Of a DNA stretch of 64,000 nt, positions 20,079 through 30,608 are shown in pieces. This stretch comes from Amoebophrya sp. A120. Its lineage: Eukaryota > Sar > Dinophyceae > Syndiniales > Amoebophryaceae. Made by a program: the position numbers and the translations under genes. The first letter of the stretch is position 1. Each line of letters opens with the position of its first letter. The stretch spans positions 1,988,281 to 2,052,280 of the forward strand of contig CAJINV010000013.1 in NCBI GenBank assembly GCA_905178155.1. The letters run 5' to 3'. The notes below the pieces were generated by a model. It made no database searches and was not told where the DNA came from. It saw only the letters and a program-made list of their open reading frames with translations.

Positions 20079-23000
20079 CAGCACGTGGAAAAACTAAAAA
20101 AAGAAATTCGTTACGCAAAACCTGACAGGTACAAAGACACTTTGTAACTTTCTCGCACGGTGGATTTCGGCGCTTGTGGTGGAGCGGCGATTTCCGAAGC
20201 ACTAACGCGTTCGCGTGGGAGCTGTGACAGGCCCCCCATAGAGTAGACCTTTATTTTTCAGCAGTAATTGAAGCTTGGTTTTGTATTCTCAACAACATCA
20301 CACTAGAGTACAAGTACTTACGTAGATACTTCCGTCAACTGCCAACTCAGATAGGTGCGCTCCGCAAGGGGATGCAACTCTCTTTTGCAATTTTTTGAAA
20401 AACTTCATAAAACTTGATTGATTTGTGGCAGAAAAAAGACTGCAATACTTTTCGATTTGTTGTTTTAGCAGTGGGTGCAGGAGCTGCAAATAAAGTCTGC
20501 AGCACTTGAACAAGAAATTGCAAAGCAGGAAAACCTCTACAAAAAAACCTTTACACGAGATCTGCGCAGGTCCATTGCGAATTTAATATATAAAAGTGCT
20601 ATAGTAGTTCTTATCATCTCCCCCTGTGTTGATAGATAGTGTAAAGACATCAAAAATGTCATCACACTTAGGTGCCGTGCGTACCCACGATGGAAACGAC
20701 GTCGATAAACAAGGTCCGGGCCTTGGGTTCGACGTCCCGTCGGCGCGGTTTTGGAACCACTTCTACGCGCTTCTCTCGTAGTGCCGACGTAACTGTAGCC
20801 GACTGGTTAAAACAGGCGCGTCTGGGTCGTGGAGCTGCCATTGTTGACTTCGTCTCCGCTTTCTGCAGCCGCTCCCGCTCCGCGCAACATTTGGTGTTGC
20901 AATTTCGCGTCATGGTCTCTGGCGCTGCGTTCCATATCGGCCTGGAGCTCTATCATGAAGAAACACCCTCCCTCCTCATACTTTTGTGGTGCGTGGTTTG
21001 CCTACTACACAAATCTCCTTCGTTTTCTTGCAGCAAGGAACTTCGACTTGACTATTTCTCTAGCGGACTTGTTTAAGATTTGTAGAAGAAGTCTACTTAC
21101 ATTGATTTCTATTCCTTGTTGCGGATCTTCAATGACTGAAAAAGGTGAGTTTTTGTTTTTCTCTCTGATAAGCTCCGCTTCTTCCTATCCACAGAAAAAA
21201 ACCCATCCCCATCCATTTTTTGCATGACAGACACAGGATTCTATCTCTATGTATGTTTTCCATGACAAATTGAATGGGGATGGGTTTTTTTTTGTGGATA
21301 CTTCCCCAGAGGACAGCATCAAATCGTCGCAGTCGTCGAAATCGCCGTGCTATACATTGTACATATGTCATCTGGATCTTCACCTGGAAGGGTCGTGTAA
21401 GGCTACTGTCTGAATGACAACCGGACTGAAGTACTACCTACGTAGCCGCGCATGAAAAAAAACATACGGAAATGTAAATGACAAATGAAATCGCGCTTAT
21501 ATTTCTGCATACCTTTATTTATAGAAGCAGTGCATCGCTTTCGCTGTTCTGCAACACGCATGAAAGACTTCAGGACAACGCGACCCAAATCCAAGTTATC
21601 CAGGAGAACAAGCATTGCACCCTGGTTTCACCAGAGGACCTATTTACAATGCATATGTGTCCGAATTGCTTTTGGAAGCTGACGGGGTGTAGCAAGTAGC
21701 AGACGGTCTGGTGATCGTCTTTTCTTCGGATCAAACGGGAGATGCGGTTTTGCACGCTGTAAAACTGGTTAGTCCGGGGGTTGAACTGGTCGGTAAAGTT
21801 GACCAGGTGGTTTCTGTGGTCCGAAAACGGATTATCCAGCACAAAGATCATGATGCCTCAGGAGCCCGAAACAGGCACACCTATGAATGTACTGACTAGA
21901 AGCTCGAAGTCAAAAACTCACAGCGAATCACAGTCCACCAAACCTCAAATTGCAGTGGAATAATAATTCAAGATGTTGATGCCATAGCCACTGCCACCTT
22001 ATTGTTGAACTGTGTGCATGACAAATTGGGGGGTGCTGCTGGGGGCAGGGGAACAAGAAGTTGTATCATGTTGCATACGGATCATCCGCCTTGTCGTTCA
22101 TTTCCAGCTCGGGAGAAGTGGATGTAGGAGAGTCCTCGTCCTCCTCCTCGGACTCGTCGCGCTTCTTGTCACCTTCAAGACCATCCTCAACATGGTAAAA
22201 ATTCTTGATCTTGATCGTCTCGCGCTCGCCCGTCATCATGGTGCCCTTGCTGTGTGTTCTTCCGCTGCCGCTCAGCATCTTTTCGTGCGGTTGTCTCCTG
22301 CCACCTCTGTCTCGTGGTGCTCCTTGCGTCGTCTCTCGTCCCTGATCGCGTTCTTTCATTTTTCGCAGCAGCTCCACTGGTCGTGTGCCACGACCTCTGT
22401 GCTCCATTTCGGTCTCTCTGCCTTCCTCGATCTTCTTTGGAGCGAAAATCGAGCAGCTCGGACGCCTTGTTCTACGTGGTGGCGCAAGGCGGGAAGTTGA
22501 CCTACAATTGGAGTTGGATAATCTTTAGTTGTTCTGTAGCAGGAGCACGACTACAGATTCAGCTGTGGTGAGCGAAGGAAAAAAGTAAAAAGCTATACGA
22601 AGTGAAAAAAAAAATTTTAGTAAGAGCCAATGAAAATACGTACTTAGAAAACGATTCATTTTTACCATGTATCCTGCGGAGCCTTCATGAACATGTCCAG
22701 TCCCAGGTTTTTGGTCCGTGCGATGCCCCTTGGCGCTAGCACGTCAGTGATTTTGTGGTCGATGACTTTTCCCTGGCGCGCGTGGTCCTCCAACCCGAGG
22801 CAGAGCAGCCAAAACTCGGTCGCTGCCAGAATGTCCAGGCTTTCTGCGTCCAGGACGCAAACGGTCTTTCCCTTGTGCTGATCCTCATCCTGCGCCATAA
22901 ACAGCTTCACTATGCAACAACACTACTCAGGTGTTACGATTTCAAGTCTACTTAGTACATTGAAATAAACGCCACTGAGTACTACCCGTTCATTATGCGG

Positions 23001-24178
23001 GTCCGGGTGGACCAACCGAATAAAGACAGAATGGAGAACAACGCAAGTTAGGTACAGGATGCAAGCTTCATCTGGCTCGCAAATCCACATATTTGAAACT
23101 CGAGTCAATGTACGAAAACGAATCGTAAATTAGCATAGAAGTAAAAACGGTTGAAACTGTACGCACCTGAGCAAGATGGATATTCACCCACTCCAGCTTC
23201 TTGCAGCCCTCATACTTGGTGGACAGGTGCGGGGGCGGGTAGTCGACGGCAACAGGAAAGCCGCTGGAGGGGGCGACTCGACGTTCCGGCTGAACAGATA
23301 CTTCTAGAGGACCCTCTGCAACTACGGCATCGTGGGCAGCTCCTTCAGGGGCAAAGTGGACACTTTTTTTATTCGCACCGGCCGCTGGCCCGCCTCGTCC
23401 GCCAGCGTGATGCAGCGGCCTAGTCGCCGCTGCCCGCCCAGCTGGTGCAACCATAGTACAACTCATCTCCCTCGCTCCTGCAAAGAACGGCGCTGCCGCG
23501 GCTCCGGGTCCTCCGCCCGGCGGAATTATGCTCTGTGCACGACCAGCATATGAGGAGGAACCAGATCCAGATGACGTGGAACCGCCGTAGGATACCGTCG
23601 GCGACTTTGTGTGTAGAACTGCCGTTCTTTTGATTCGCTTCAACAGACCTACCGCGCGCTGTTCCATTTCGTGTGTGCGTACAAGATCGACGTCTTCGTT
23701 CGGGTTATAGAAGTGCTTGTGGGCAGCGGTCTTGATGGTGGAGGAGTCAAGAACGTCGGAAGAAAATTCGTGATCATTCGCACCGCTTTATGGACTTCTC
23801 ACAAGTTACATTGATAGCTGGCGTTACATGAAGATTTGTGATGCAAAAGTAATGTTCTCAGCAGCCACGGCCACCCGATCAATCACTACTTCGCATGCCA
23901 AAATATCTCAGTTCTAAACAGGGTGGAAATCTGTTCCAAATTTGTGACGCAAGGCGCGGCGTAAACTTGTCTCTTAACTTTTACTTGTGCTGTTCTTGCC
24001 TCACAAACCCATGTACTAACGGCTATCAATGTAACGTTTGAGAACTCCATACGCTTTTCATCGCGCCACCGCTCCTGCCGTTGGTAGTAGTTCCGCCACC
24101 ATGATCATTCGCTGCTGTCGTGGTGTCACCCCGTGGGCTGCCTTGTTCGTATTGTGAGGAAAAGTCTCCCCACCCCAT
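20071..24178 (-). CDS. Multi-exon gene, unknown function, Gly/Ser-rich N-terminal region
   Basis: The first exon starts at the ATG at 24178 (MGWGDFSSQYEQGSPRG). It joins across the introner at 23789-24051, in phase after removing one CGCTT, to ANDHEFSSDVLDSSTIK and a long Ser/Gly/Ala exon ending at 23167 (donor GTGCGT). Further exons: about 22912-22666 (LFMAQDEDQHKGKTVCVLDA...LAATEFWLLCLGLEDHAR), 22524-22070 (basic, then acidic), about 21860-21620 (IFVLDNPFSDHRNHLVNFTD), about 21600-21512, 21351-21301 and 21180-21102 around the introner at 21186 (GDFDDCDDLMLSSGE, then EAELIREKNK), about 20970-20668 (coiled coil), 20380-20320, 20230-20128, and a last one ending TAA at 20071-20073. The Trp-containing exon near 22800 resembles the end of a PH-like fold only loosely. 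In the exon near 20850, coding quality switches frame, so an intron or a sequence error is possible. The 5' end touches the Crypton-like pair. Confidence 0.6.
21186..21300 (-). mobile_element. Short introner element (115 bp), TSD CTTCC
   Basis: Ends TATCCACAGAAAAAAACCCA and the inverse ...TTTTTTTTTGTGGATA. The duplication CTTCC lies at 21181-21185 and 21301-21305. Removing it joins TCT GGG GAA to GCG GAG on the minus strand in frame. This is a different repeat-arm family from element 1. Confidence 0.85.
23789..24051 (-). mobile_element. Introner element (263 bp), TSD CGCTT
   Basis: The arms are TATGGACTTCTCACAAGTTA and the inverse of TATGGAGTTCTCAAACGTTA. The duplication CGCTT lies at 23784-23788 and 24052-24056. 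Removing the element plus one duplication copy joins GCG ATG AAA AGC to GGT GCG AAT on the minus strand without a shift. Confidence 0.85.
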
Positions 24179-24457
24179 ATTTAATTATGCAAACTCCAAG
24201 GAAGAGCCCGGTGGCTTATGTCGGCTGCGCTCCCGAAGGCAAACGTAGTGCCAGCCCCGAGGGAGGTAAATGGGGGTGGGAGGTGGGCAGACAATCCGAT
24301 CTTTTCAGGAGAAGAATGCAAACACGAAAACATAGCGGAACATCGACGCTGCACTCTTTCCGATTGGTCGGTAGGCTCTTGTTGTTTTTTGGAGTTCACT
24401 GCACAAGATCTGCACAAAGAATCCATTAAGATTTCGTCATATCAGCGGCAAAGTTAT

Positions 24458-25543
24458 CTAGTGCTGTAGGTCAACAAAGTTGACACCCGAATACTTACCT
24501 ACAACGGGATGAAGGCCCGAGAGGCGGGAGTAGAGCAAAAACATAAAAGGACTCGACCAGCGACACTGTAAGCATATGACATCTGGCGGGACATTATTGT
24601 AGCGCATGTGCAACGTCGCACCAATGCGCAGCGAGTGGCAATTTGTCTCAGAATCAGGATAATGGTGCCGAAATAGGTGCGGAAAATCAATTTCGATTTC
24701 GGTGTTAATTTTTTCGAGAAATTGGCGATAGGAATGCAAGCGCGTCTCTCTAGCGTCTTTGCAGGTGCAACGCACTGAGACGCCTTGAATATTTGTCGAC
24801 TTGGCAAGCCCCTGCTGGCACGCAGGACGAAAATCCGCCGTGATATGTGTGTCAGTATAGGTGACTAGAGTGGATTTATTTATTTGCGCCAACTCTCCTC
24901 GCCGAAGCGCGAAGACGAAGGCAAGCAAAAAAATAGCTCTCGCAGTGACATCCTGCACTGCGACGACTTGGCTAAGTTGAGTAGGTATTTTTTGCGTGTG
25001 TGTCATAAGTGTCGTTTTTTGTCTTAAACGCGATAGGCCCGCGCGTAATTCTTGCTCTTCGACTTCGTGCAGTTCGATCTGGTTGGACTTTTTGGCAAAA
25101 GTCAGAACTGTGCTGATGTCATCGTCTAAAGTTTTGCACCGACACTGAATCGCAACACTAACGAAAATCATGCGTTTTTTGTAGTCAAGTGGGAAAGGCT
25201 TCACATTTGCAGCAGAAGTTATTTCTTCGCATTTCTTAATTCGGGAGGTCGATGTAGATACAGTGGACGGCTTGACTTGTTGCAATTCATTTGCATAAGT
25301 CAAGGCGGCTCTTAGCAGATTTGGGCTACTGGCGACCATAATCGCCATGCTTTGTTGCTTAGAAGAGCGGGTCTTTGTCTGCACACTAGAACTGGGCAAG
25401 TTTGTAAAAAATTCATCATCCACAGCTTCAGAATTCCGATGCGGAGATCGCTCACGTGCAGGGGCATTAGCAGTACTACTGCTGCCGGCGCCTGACGCAG
25501 GTGCAAGAGAATTCTCTTGAAGATATAAGTCTCTTCGCCGCAT
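24458..25543 (-). CDS. Tyrosine recombinase of the Crypton-like element
   Basis: 361 residues from the ATG at 25543 to the TAG at 24458. The C-terminal half carries the family's catalytic signature: Arg in ALRRGEL (about residue 212), HSLR (His about 298, Arg about 301), a Trp in CRWSS, and a Tyr nucleophile in LLYSRL (about 337). The N-terminal third is Ser/Ala-rich, then helical as in a core-binding domain. It should cut and rejoin DNA to integrate or excise the element. It lies in the same frame as the upstream frame, separated by a stop codon plus three codons, so it may be made by read-through or re-initiation. The active-site set looks complete, so the protein could be functional. Confidence 0.8.
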   Translation of the reverse strand: MRRRDLYLQENSLAPASGAGSSSTANAPARERSPHRNSEAVDDEFFTNLPSSSVQTKTRSSKQQSMAIMVASSPNLLRAALTYANELQQVKPSTVSTSTSRIKKCEEITSAANVKPFPLDYKKRMIFVSVAIQCRCKTLDDDISTVLTFAKKSNQIELHEVEEQELRAGLSRLRQKTTLMTHTQKIPTQLSQVVAVQDVTARAIFLLAFVFALRRGELAQINKSTLVTYTDTHITADFRPACQQGLAKSTNIQGVSVRCTCKDARETRLHSYRQFLEKINTEIEIDFPHLFRHHYPDSETNCHSLRIGATLHMRYNNVPPDVICLQCRWSSPFMFLLYSRLSGLHPVVGKYSGVNFVDLQH

Positions 25544-25552
25544 GGTAGTCGT

Positions 25553-26386
25553 TTACTTGTTGGGGAGCGGAATAGTGCCAATAGTGCCGGGCGGGGCCCA
25601 CTTTTTGTGCTGTTTAATATTTGCTACAGCACTCGCGAAAGTGACACCGCTCAAATTGATCGAGAACTGTTTTGCCTGGTCACGAAAGTCCTTTTCCGTA
25701 GGAATAGTATGCTTGCGCAAGCAGGACGGGTTGTTGCAAGCACCCCGCCAAAGGTCAAAGCAATACTGGTCCTGGATGGCGACTTTCTTCTGCGGGGGGC
25801 CACCTCCAGCCGAGTGGTCACCAACCCGTTTGTTAGACGAGGAAGACGATGACGCAGCTGCGCCGATTTGCTGCTTGAGATCTTCCGCGAGCTGCGCAGT
25901 GGGCTGAAACAACGCCACACGGTCGAAGTGCGTGAAAAAATCGACCTCAAACCAGTTCCGACGGCGGTCCTTGTACTTCAAGGCGGGGGCTTTCGGCTCC
26001 CGCTTTTTGCACTCTGCAGCCAGAGGCCAGACCTTGGAGAGTATATAAGCAGCCGCCCGGGGAGATAAGCGATCGACCTTGGAGTAGGCCTTGTTGTACT
26101 GCGTAGCTACGATAACGTCCTCACCGAGTAACGCCTGCAAAAAGGTCCCCCGTTTTTCTTTCGTTAAGAAAATAGTCGACAGCTGTTCGATCTCGTGACT
26201 TTTGAGCAGGTTGCTCACTGCCTTGCGCTCGTCCTTATCTGGGGCAGTGAACGAGTCGACAATTTTGTCGTTGTATTCTTCCAGCTTTTGTTCAAGCTCT
26301 TGCTTAGTACTAGCTCGCTTGTCGGCGAGCTTATCCAGAAGCCCCCCGAACTCTTCTAGCTGTGCGTCGTCCAGAGGGGGCGACAT
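25553..26386 (-). CDS. CCCH zinc-finger protein of the Crypton-like element
   Basis: 277 residues from the ATG at 26386. The N-terminal 60 residues are helical and acidic (ELEQKLEEYNDKIVDSF). The middle is mixed helical with RRRNWFEVDFFTHFDR. After a Ser run, CFDLWRGACNNPSCLRKH at about residues 206-223 gives Cys-x7-Cys-x4-Cys-x3-His, a CCCH-type finger usually linked to RNA or DNA binding. It ends TAA at 25553 and is directly followed, in the same frame, by the recombinase. A nucleic-acid-binding role in element mobility is inferred from position. No match to gag proteins is claimed. Confidence 0.7.
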   Translation of the reverse strand: MSPPLDDAQLEEFGGLLDKLADKRASTKQELEQKLEEYNDKIVDSFTAPDKDERKAVSNLLKSHEIEQLSTIFLTKEKRGTFLQALLGEDVIVATQYNKAYSKVDRLSPRAAAYILSKVWPLAAECKKREPKAPALKYKDRRRNWFEVDFFTHFDRVALFQPTAQLAEDLKQQIGAAASSSSSSNKRVGDHSAGGGPPQKKVAIQDQYCFDLWRGACNNPSCLRKHTIPTEKDFRDQAKQFSINLSGVTFASAVANIKQHKKWAPPGTIGTIPLPNK

Positions 26387-26736
26387 TGTGGGGCTTTACG
26401 GGGTTTTTTTCAGCACTAAGGACCTGCGCAGGCTGTATTTCGTATGGGCAGAATGTATATGGGGATACGCAGGATCAGTATGTTATGAGATAGCAATTAA
26501 AATAAGACCGAGGAATTGCAGCATGCGCATGCGATATCACTCAGTTGTCAAACAAGTTGACCGACGTAGCAGACAGCGGGTGGGCGGGTGGGCAAAACAG
26601 AAACACATCTGCTCGCTCGCGTGCCTGCTGCCCGTATACATCTATTTTCTTTGTCATAATCAAATGGCTCACGCACCAAGCCCGAGCCAAACTCACAGGC
26701 TCGCATGACTCTTCCTTGCTGCGTACGCATTTTAAA

Positions 26737-27281
26737 TTTTAATTATGCAAACTCCAAGGAAGAGCCCGGTGGCTTATGTCGGCTGCGCTCCCGAAGGCAA
26801 ACATAGTGCCAGCCCCGAGCCAACGTGGCAGAGCCGCGACCCGATGAGAGCCCCGCGCTACGGGCGGATGAACATCGGGATGGGGGAGGGCAAGCCGACA
26901 CAGCGCCAACGTGGCGATGCCACCGGAAAGTGGACCTACAGCAGAAGCGCCCTAAGCGACGGAGGGCAAAATTTTAGGCGCATGACGCGCATGCTTGCAT
27001 GACGCTAAAATCGCATGACGCGGTGTGTGCATGACGCAGAAGTTATTGGAGGCCAATGCTGGCCATGAAGTGACCATGCGGTCAGGAGCCATGCGGCTCG
27101 GTAGCTGCGGGGGTGGGGTCGCTAAGCCCATGCACGCAAACAAAACAGAAACGCATCTGCTCGCTCGCGTGCCCGCTGCCCGTATACATCTACTTTCTTT
27201 GTCATAATCAAATGGCTCACGCACCAAGCCCGAGCCAAACTCACAGGCTCGCATGACTCTTCCTTGCTGCGTACGCATTTC
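26737..27281. mobile_element. Crypton-like element, short non-autonomous copy (0.54 kb)
   Basis: It has the same left end (from TTAATTATGC at 26739, CAAGGAAGAG at 26755-26764) and right end (CTCTTCCTTG at 27257-27266, then GCTGCGTACGCATTT) as the long copy, which it follows without a spacer. The interior is unrelated, non-coding and contains clustered GCATGACGC words near 26980-27040. This is an internally replaced derivative, moved if at all by the long copy's recombinase. Confidence 0.75.
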
Positions 27282-27437
27282 AAAAGGGAAATTTGTGTTG
27301 TTGATCTGCGAATATAAGAAAAAGAAATCCATCTGTAAATGCAAAAACAAAGAGAATAAAGCGAGGGCGCAGCTACGTGGCATGATCGATGTAGTATGCG
27401 GTTTCTATGGTTGGTCAAGCAACAGAGAAAACTTCTG

Positions 27438-28834
27438 TCATGCCAAGCAGCTAGTCATCCCCTCCAGAAACTGGCTTAGCTGAGATTCTACTTCCTCGCT
27501 TTGAAAAATCATGCTACTCACACAAATCTCTGATGTTTGAATGTGGTGATGGGGGCACTTTTCATCTTGGTAGTTCGTCTGGTCGCTCGTGTACATCGAG
27601 TCCACCCATCGTACAAAGCGACGAAAAACCGCGTGGTAAGCGGGAGTGATGGGCCAACCTCTTCACATATCAAAGTGAAAAGCGCCACCTCTTCGCTCCT
27701 CACCTACATCGAAGTTGCAAAGCTCTAGCATGGCCTCTGCGGAGCTAGCGCGCGAAACAGATTTTCGCTATCATTTTTCCTCGTTGAAAATTATCTGTTG
27801 TGATGCTGCTTCACACGAGTTGCAAATGTAAATGTTCCCATTAGGAACTTTTACAGTAACAAATAAAGCTTTATTCGTCAAGTTGGGAACTTTATTTCAC
27901 TTTGATATGACAGCTCCGTGTGCTGATGTTGCGACGTTACTGGCGGTGGATGCCGTCGAGATATCCGAGGAGGAGCCCGCCGAGGTGGCACGGTCGTAGT
28001 ACGTGTGCGGCTCGCGAACAAGACAGAATCGCAACAAAAAACTGTTTCTTGTCGTGATATTCGGGTCCTCTTGCCCGAGAGAAATGTGTGTAAGAAAGCA
28101 AAGGGCACTATGTTCAACAGGTTGTACGGGCGAGCACGCGTGGTAGATTTGTTTTTCCCATCCTGCTGCTTGTTCGCTGTATGTTGGTTGTACGTGCGAG
28201 CACGCGTGGTAGATTTGTTTTTTCCCATCCTGCTCGTCCGCTGTCATGCAAAGCAGAAAACCTGTCACGCAAAAGATGCAAAATCGTCAACAGTAGAGTG
28301 AACCAGTTTTTTCGTACGATAGATCATAGATGCCGCGTTTCATACCCGGTTGTTCCCGCTTAGCTGTCGCTAGTTGATGCAACTCAGTTCCACCTCCGGG
28401 GCGCTGTTCGGTGGCCGCACGACGGAAGCTGAGTGGAAAGACCAGGGCATCTTCGCGCCGGAAAGATGAGGCCTGTTCCTGGACCTTGTGTTGGAACTGA
28501 TTATGGCCTGCTCAAACGTCGGAACACTTTCAAACTAGAACCATTGGAATTCGAATAAAGTATCTGAAGCATCAAACATGCGAATAAAAAATAATAGTCG
28601 TCTCCTTATTTGTTGCATCACAGGAGACCACCTCCTGTGGCCGAATGTGTCCTGCACACGCCAGCGCCGGGTACTTAGTAGACTTTGGCTTGTTTACCTT
28701 TCGACATGCAAAACAAAGTTTAGGCCCTACGTACATGGGTCGTCCAGTTGAATTTGTTCTAGGTGAGCACGCAGGGCATACTGGTGGCGCAGCTCCTGGT
28801 CCTCGGTCGAGACAATAGACGAGCCAGAGCCCCC
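27438..28834 (-). CDS. Multi-exon gene, unknown function (5' end not found)
   Basis: Exons in minus order: about 28834-28730 (GSGSSIVSTEDQELRHQYAL, GTACGT donor). About 28517-28352, joining in phase (HNQFQHKVQEQASSFRREDA...ATEQRPGGGTELHQLATA). About 28013-27900 (PHTYYDRATSAGSSSDIS). The last is about 27773-27438 (SSAEAMLELCNFDVG, then WPITPAYHAVFRRFVRWVDS, then SEEVESQLSQFLEGMTSCLA, TGA). The last exon needs a canonical 46-base GTGAGG...AAGAG intron to bypass an in-frame TGA. It has no known domain. The introns at 28015-28350 and 27770-27905 have introner-like inverted ends. Joins across those two introns were not verified. Confidence 0.5.
28122..28236. repeat. Tandem duplication, unit about 65 bp
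   Basis: TTGTACG, GCGAGCACGCGTGGTAGATT, TGTTTTTCCCATCCTGCT recur at 28122 and 28187, inside an intron of the neighbouring gene. Confidence 0.85.
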
Positions 28835-28946
28835 TGCGAATAGTGCTTATATTAAGGTCGCGCCCGGAGGGCGATATTGGTAACCAAATGCGTGCGCGAA
28901 AATCTATCCAGCGCGAAGACCCGCCAACCTTTTTCTAACATCGTCC

Positions 28947-29530
28947 GCGGCCCTAAAGGGCCGCGGACAACTACTGTCGCCCGCGGCGGCCCGCAGGCTC
29001 CTGCGATAAGCATTGAAGGCGAAATCCGGTCTGCTATTTCGCAGCGGGGCATTCTTTCTAGCCCCCTGCATGACAAACTGGCCACCTGGCCAGGAAGATA
29101 TGTGGCCGGGGGGGCCAAGCCCCCCCCGGACCCCCCCATCCACTTTCGCAGCGGGGCATCCTTTCTGGCCCCCTGCATGACAAACTGGCCACCTGGCCAG
29201 GAAGATATGCGGGTCATCGGGGGCTCCCGGATTCGCGTTCAAAGCTTATCGCAGGAGCCTGCGGGCCGCCGCGGGCTCCACCACTTCCCCGCGGCCCTAA
29301 AGGGCCGCGGACAACTACTGTCGCCCGCGGCGGCCCGCAGGCTCCTGCGATAAGCATTGAAGGCGAAATCCGGTCTGCTATTTCGCAGCGGGGCATACTT
29401 TCTAGCCCCCTGCATGACAAACTGGCCACCTGGCCAGGAAGACCCCCCATCCACTTTCGCAGCGGGGCATCCTTTCTGGCCCCCTGCATGACAAACTGGC
29501 CACCTGGCCAGGAAGATATGTGGGTCATAT
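28947..29530. repeat. Palindrome-rich direct repeat array
   Basis: A block of about 155 bp at 28947 recurs at 29292. It starts with the palindrome CCGCGGCCCTAAAGGGCCGC. A sub-unit containing GCAGCGGGGCAT, then CTGCATGACAAACTGGCCAC, occurs four times (about 29039, 29146, 29384, 29459). GCTTATCGCAGGAGCCTGCG at about 29244 is an inverted copy of the end of the first unit. On either strand it gives only repetitive shadow frames. It may be a satellite or foldback element. Confidence 0.8.
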
Positions 29531-29544
29531 GACAGCCCTTTTGG

Positions 29545-30275
29545 GCCACCCAAATCGGGCATTTCCAAGCGGGCGGAGGCTTCAGTTTGCTACCCTCAGA
29601 GAGGTCGAAAAGCGTGGGGGGTGAACACACCTCCGCAGGCTTGATGGCTGCTTTTTTTCTTTCAATCACGGCGGTATGGGCCGTGTGACAATTTCAAAAA
29701 CCACTTTTGAGCGGCAATTTCTAAGCGGCCCCTGCTTTTTCACAAAAAAGCGCCATTTTCAATTTCCAAGCGGCTTCCGGGGACTGCAGAAAATCGGTAA
29801 ATTTTGTCGGCCGCTTGTAGGCTGCGAAAAATTGCATTTTTTCAGCTCTTTTTTTCAATTTTCAAGCGGCTGGAGCTGCCCGGAGGTGACGCATTTTCCG
29901 CTATAAAACGCATCACACCACCGGCCCTTGCCGAAAATGCCACAATCTTTTTTCAGATTCAGACCGGGCGGAGCTGCAAAACTGCTATTTTTTACCCTTT
30001 TCCCACTTGGTTTGGTAATTGCTGTTTTGGTTGCTTTCGGGAAAATTCCCACAAATTCTGCCCGATCCGCTTTCTGAAGGCAAAACACACTTGACAATGC
30101 CCGACTTTGCCAGTGGTTGCATACCCCCGAGTTCCTCCCATATGGTAACGGCAAAGCCTTCGCGCTGCGTTTGCGATGGATGAGCATCTCGCAAAGAGCG
30201 CTTGCGCACGCTTTGGTTACCAGACCACGCAGTCGCGCAGCTTTTTAGTCGTTTACATGTAGCATATTTTGCCAA
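29545..30275. repeat. Scattered AATTTC-AAGCGG motif, no gene
   Basis: CATTTCCAAGCGG, CAATTTCTAAGCGG, CAATTTCCAAGCGG and CAATTTTCAAGCGG occur at about 29559, 29718, 29760 and 29857. Purine and pyrimidine tracts surround them. The rest up to 30604 holds short frames only, with nothing recognisable. It may be the remains of the repeat array or 3' flank of the LINE. Confidence 0.45.
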
Positions 30276-30608
30276 TACGAATGGAAATCAGTGGAGTGAT
30301 CTATCGGTCTATCAGAAAGAACTATGCTTCTTCCAATCTAATGACTGAGTAAGCAACAAGCGGACCATTCCAGCTCGAAAAAAGTCTTATCTTGGTAAAG
30401 AAGTTTTCGAGTTTAACGCAAAACAAAATCGCGTGCCAAAGGTAGTGACGAAGGTGGAATTAGAAAAAAAACTGACTGACTGAGCTTCTGCTTAGTCTAA
30501 GAATATTCGCGTTCGTTTTTTCATGGAGCTCGTTTAGATGTGCAGCGTTTTGCTATCTATTTGCGTGAGGATCGCTCCTCGATTTCCTCCTCTTTTTCCC
30601 CTTCGCCC

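Larger units (their letters stand above)
24181..26736 (-). mobile_element. Crypton-like tyrosine-recombinase element, full copy (2.55 kb)
   Basis: The left end begins TTAATTATGCAAACTCCAAG and recurs at 26739. The right end (about 26597-26732, ending GCTGCGTACGCATTT) recurs at about 27137-27280. CAAGGAAGAG at 24197-24206 is inverted as CTCTTCCTTG at 26709-26718, a subterminal inverted repeat. Two minus-strand frames lie inside, a CCCH zinc-finger protein and a tyrosine recombinase. No reverse transcriptase is present, which argues against an intact DIRS element. It sits immediately 5' of the minus-strand gene starting at 24178. Confidence 0.8.

Noticed and set aside
22066-22407. Separate acidic protein starting MEHRGRGTRP
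   Set aside because: The frame is open further upstream to a canonical acceptor near 22524, so it is an internal exon of the 20071-24178 gene.
26550-27490. CRISPR-like direct repeats
   Set aside because: The repeats are the two element ends, each present twice, not regularly spaced units with spacers.
28852-29669. Minus- and plus-strand frames of 109-158 codons
   Set aside because: Translations of the repeat array; the same peptide blocks recur with the DNA repeats.
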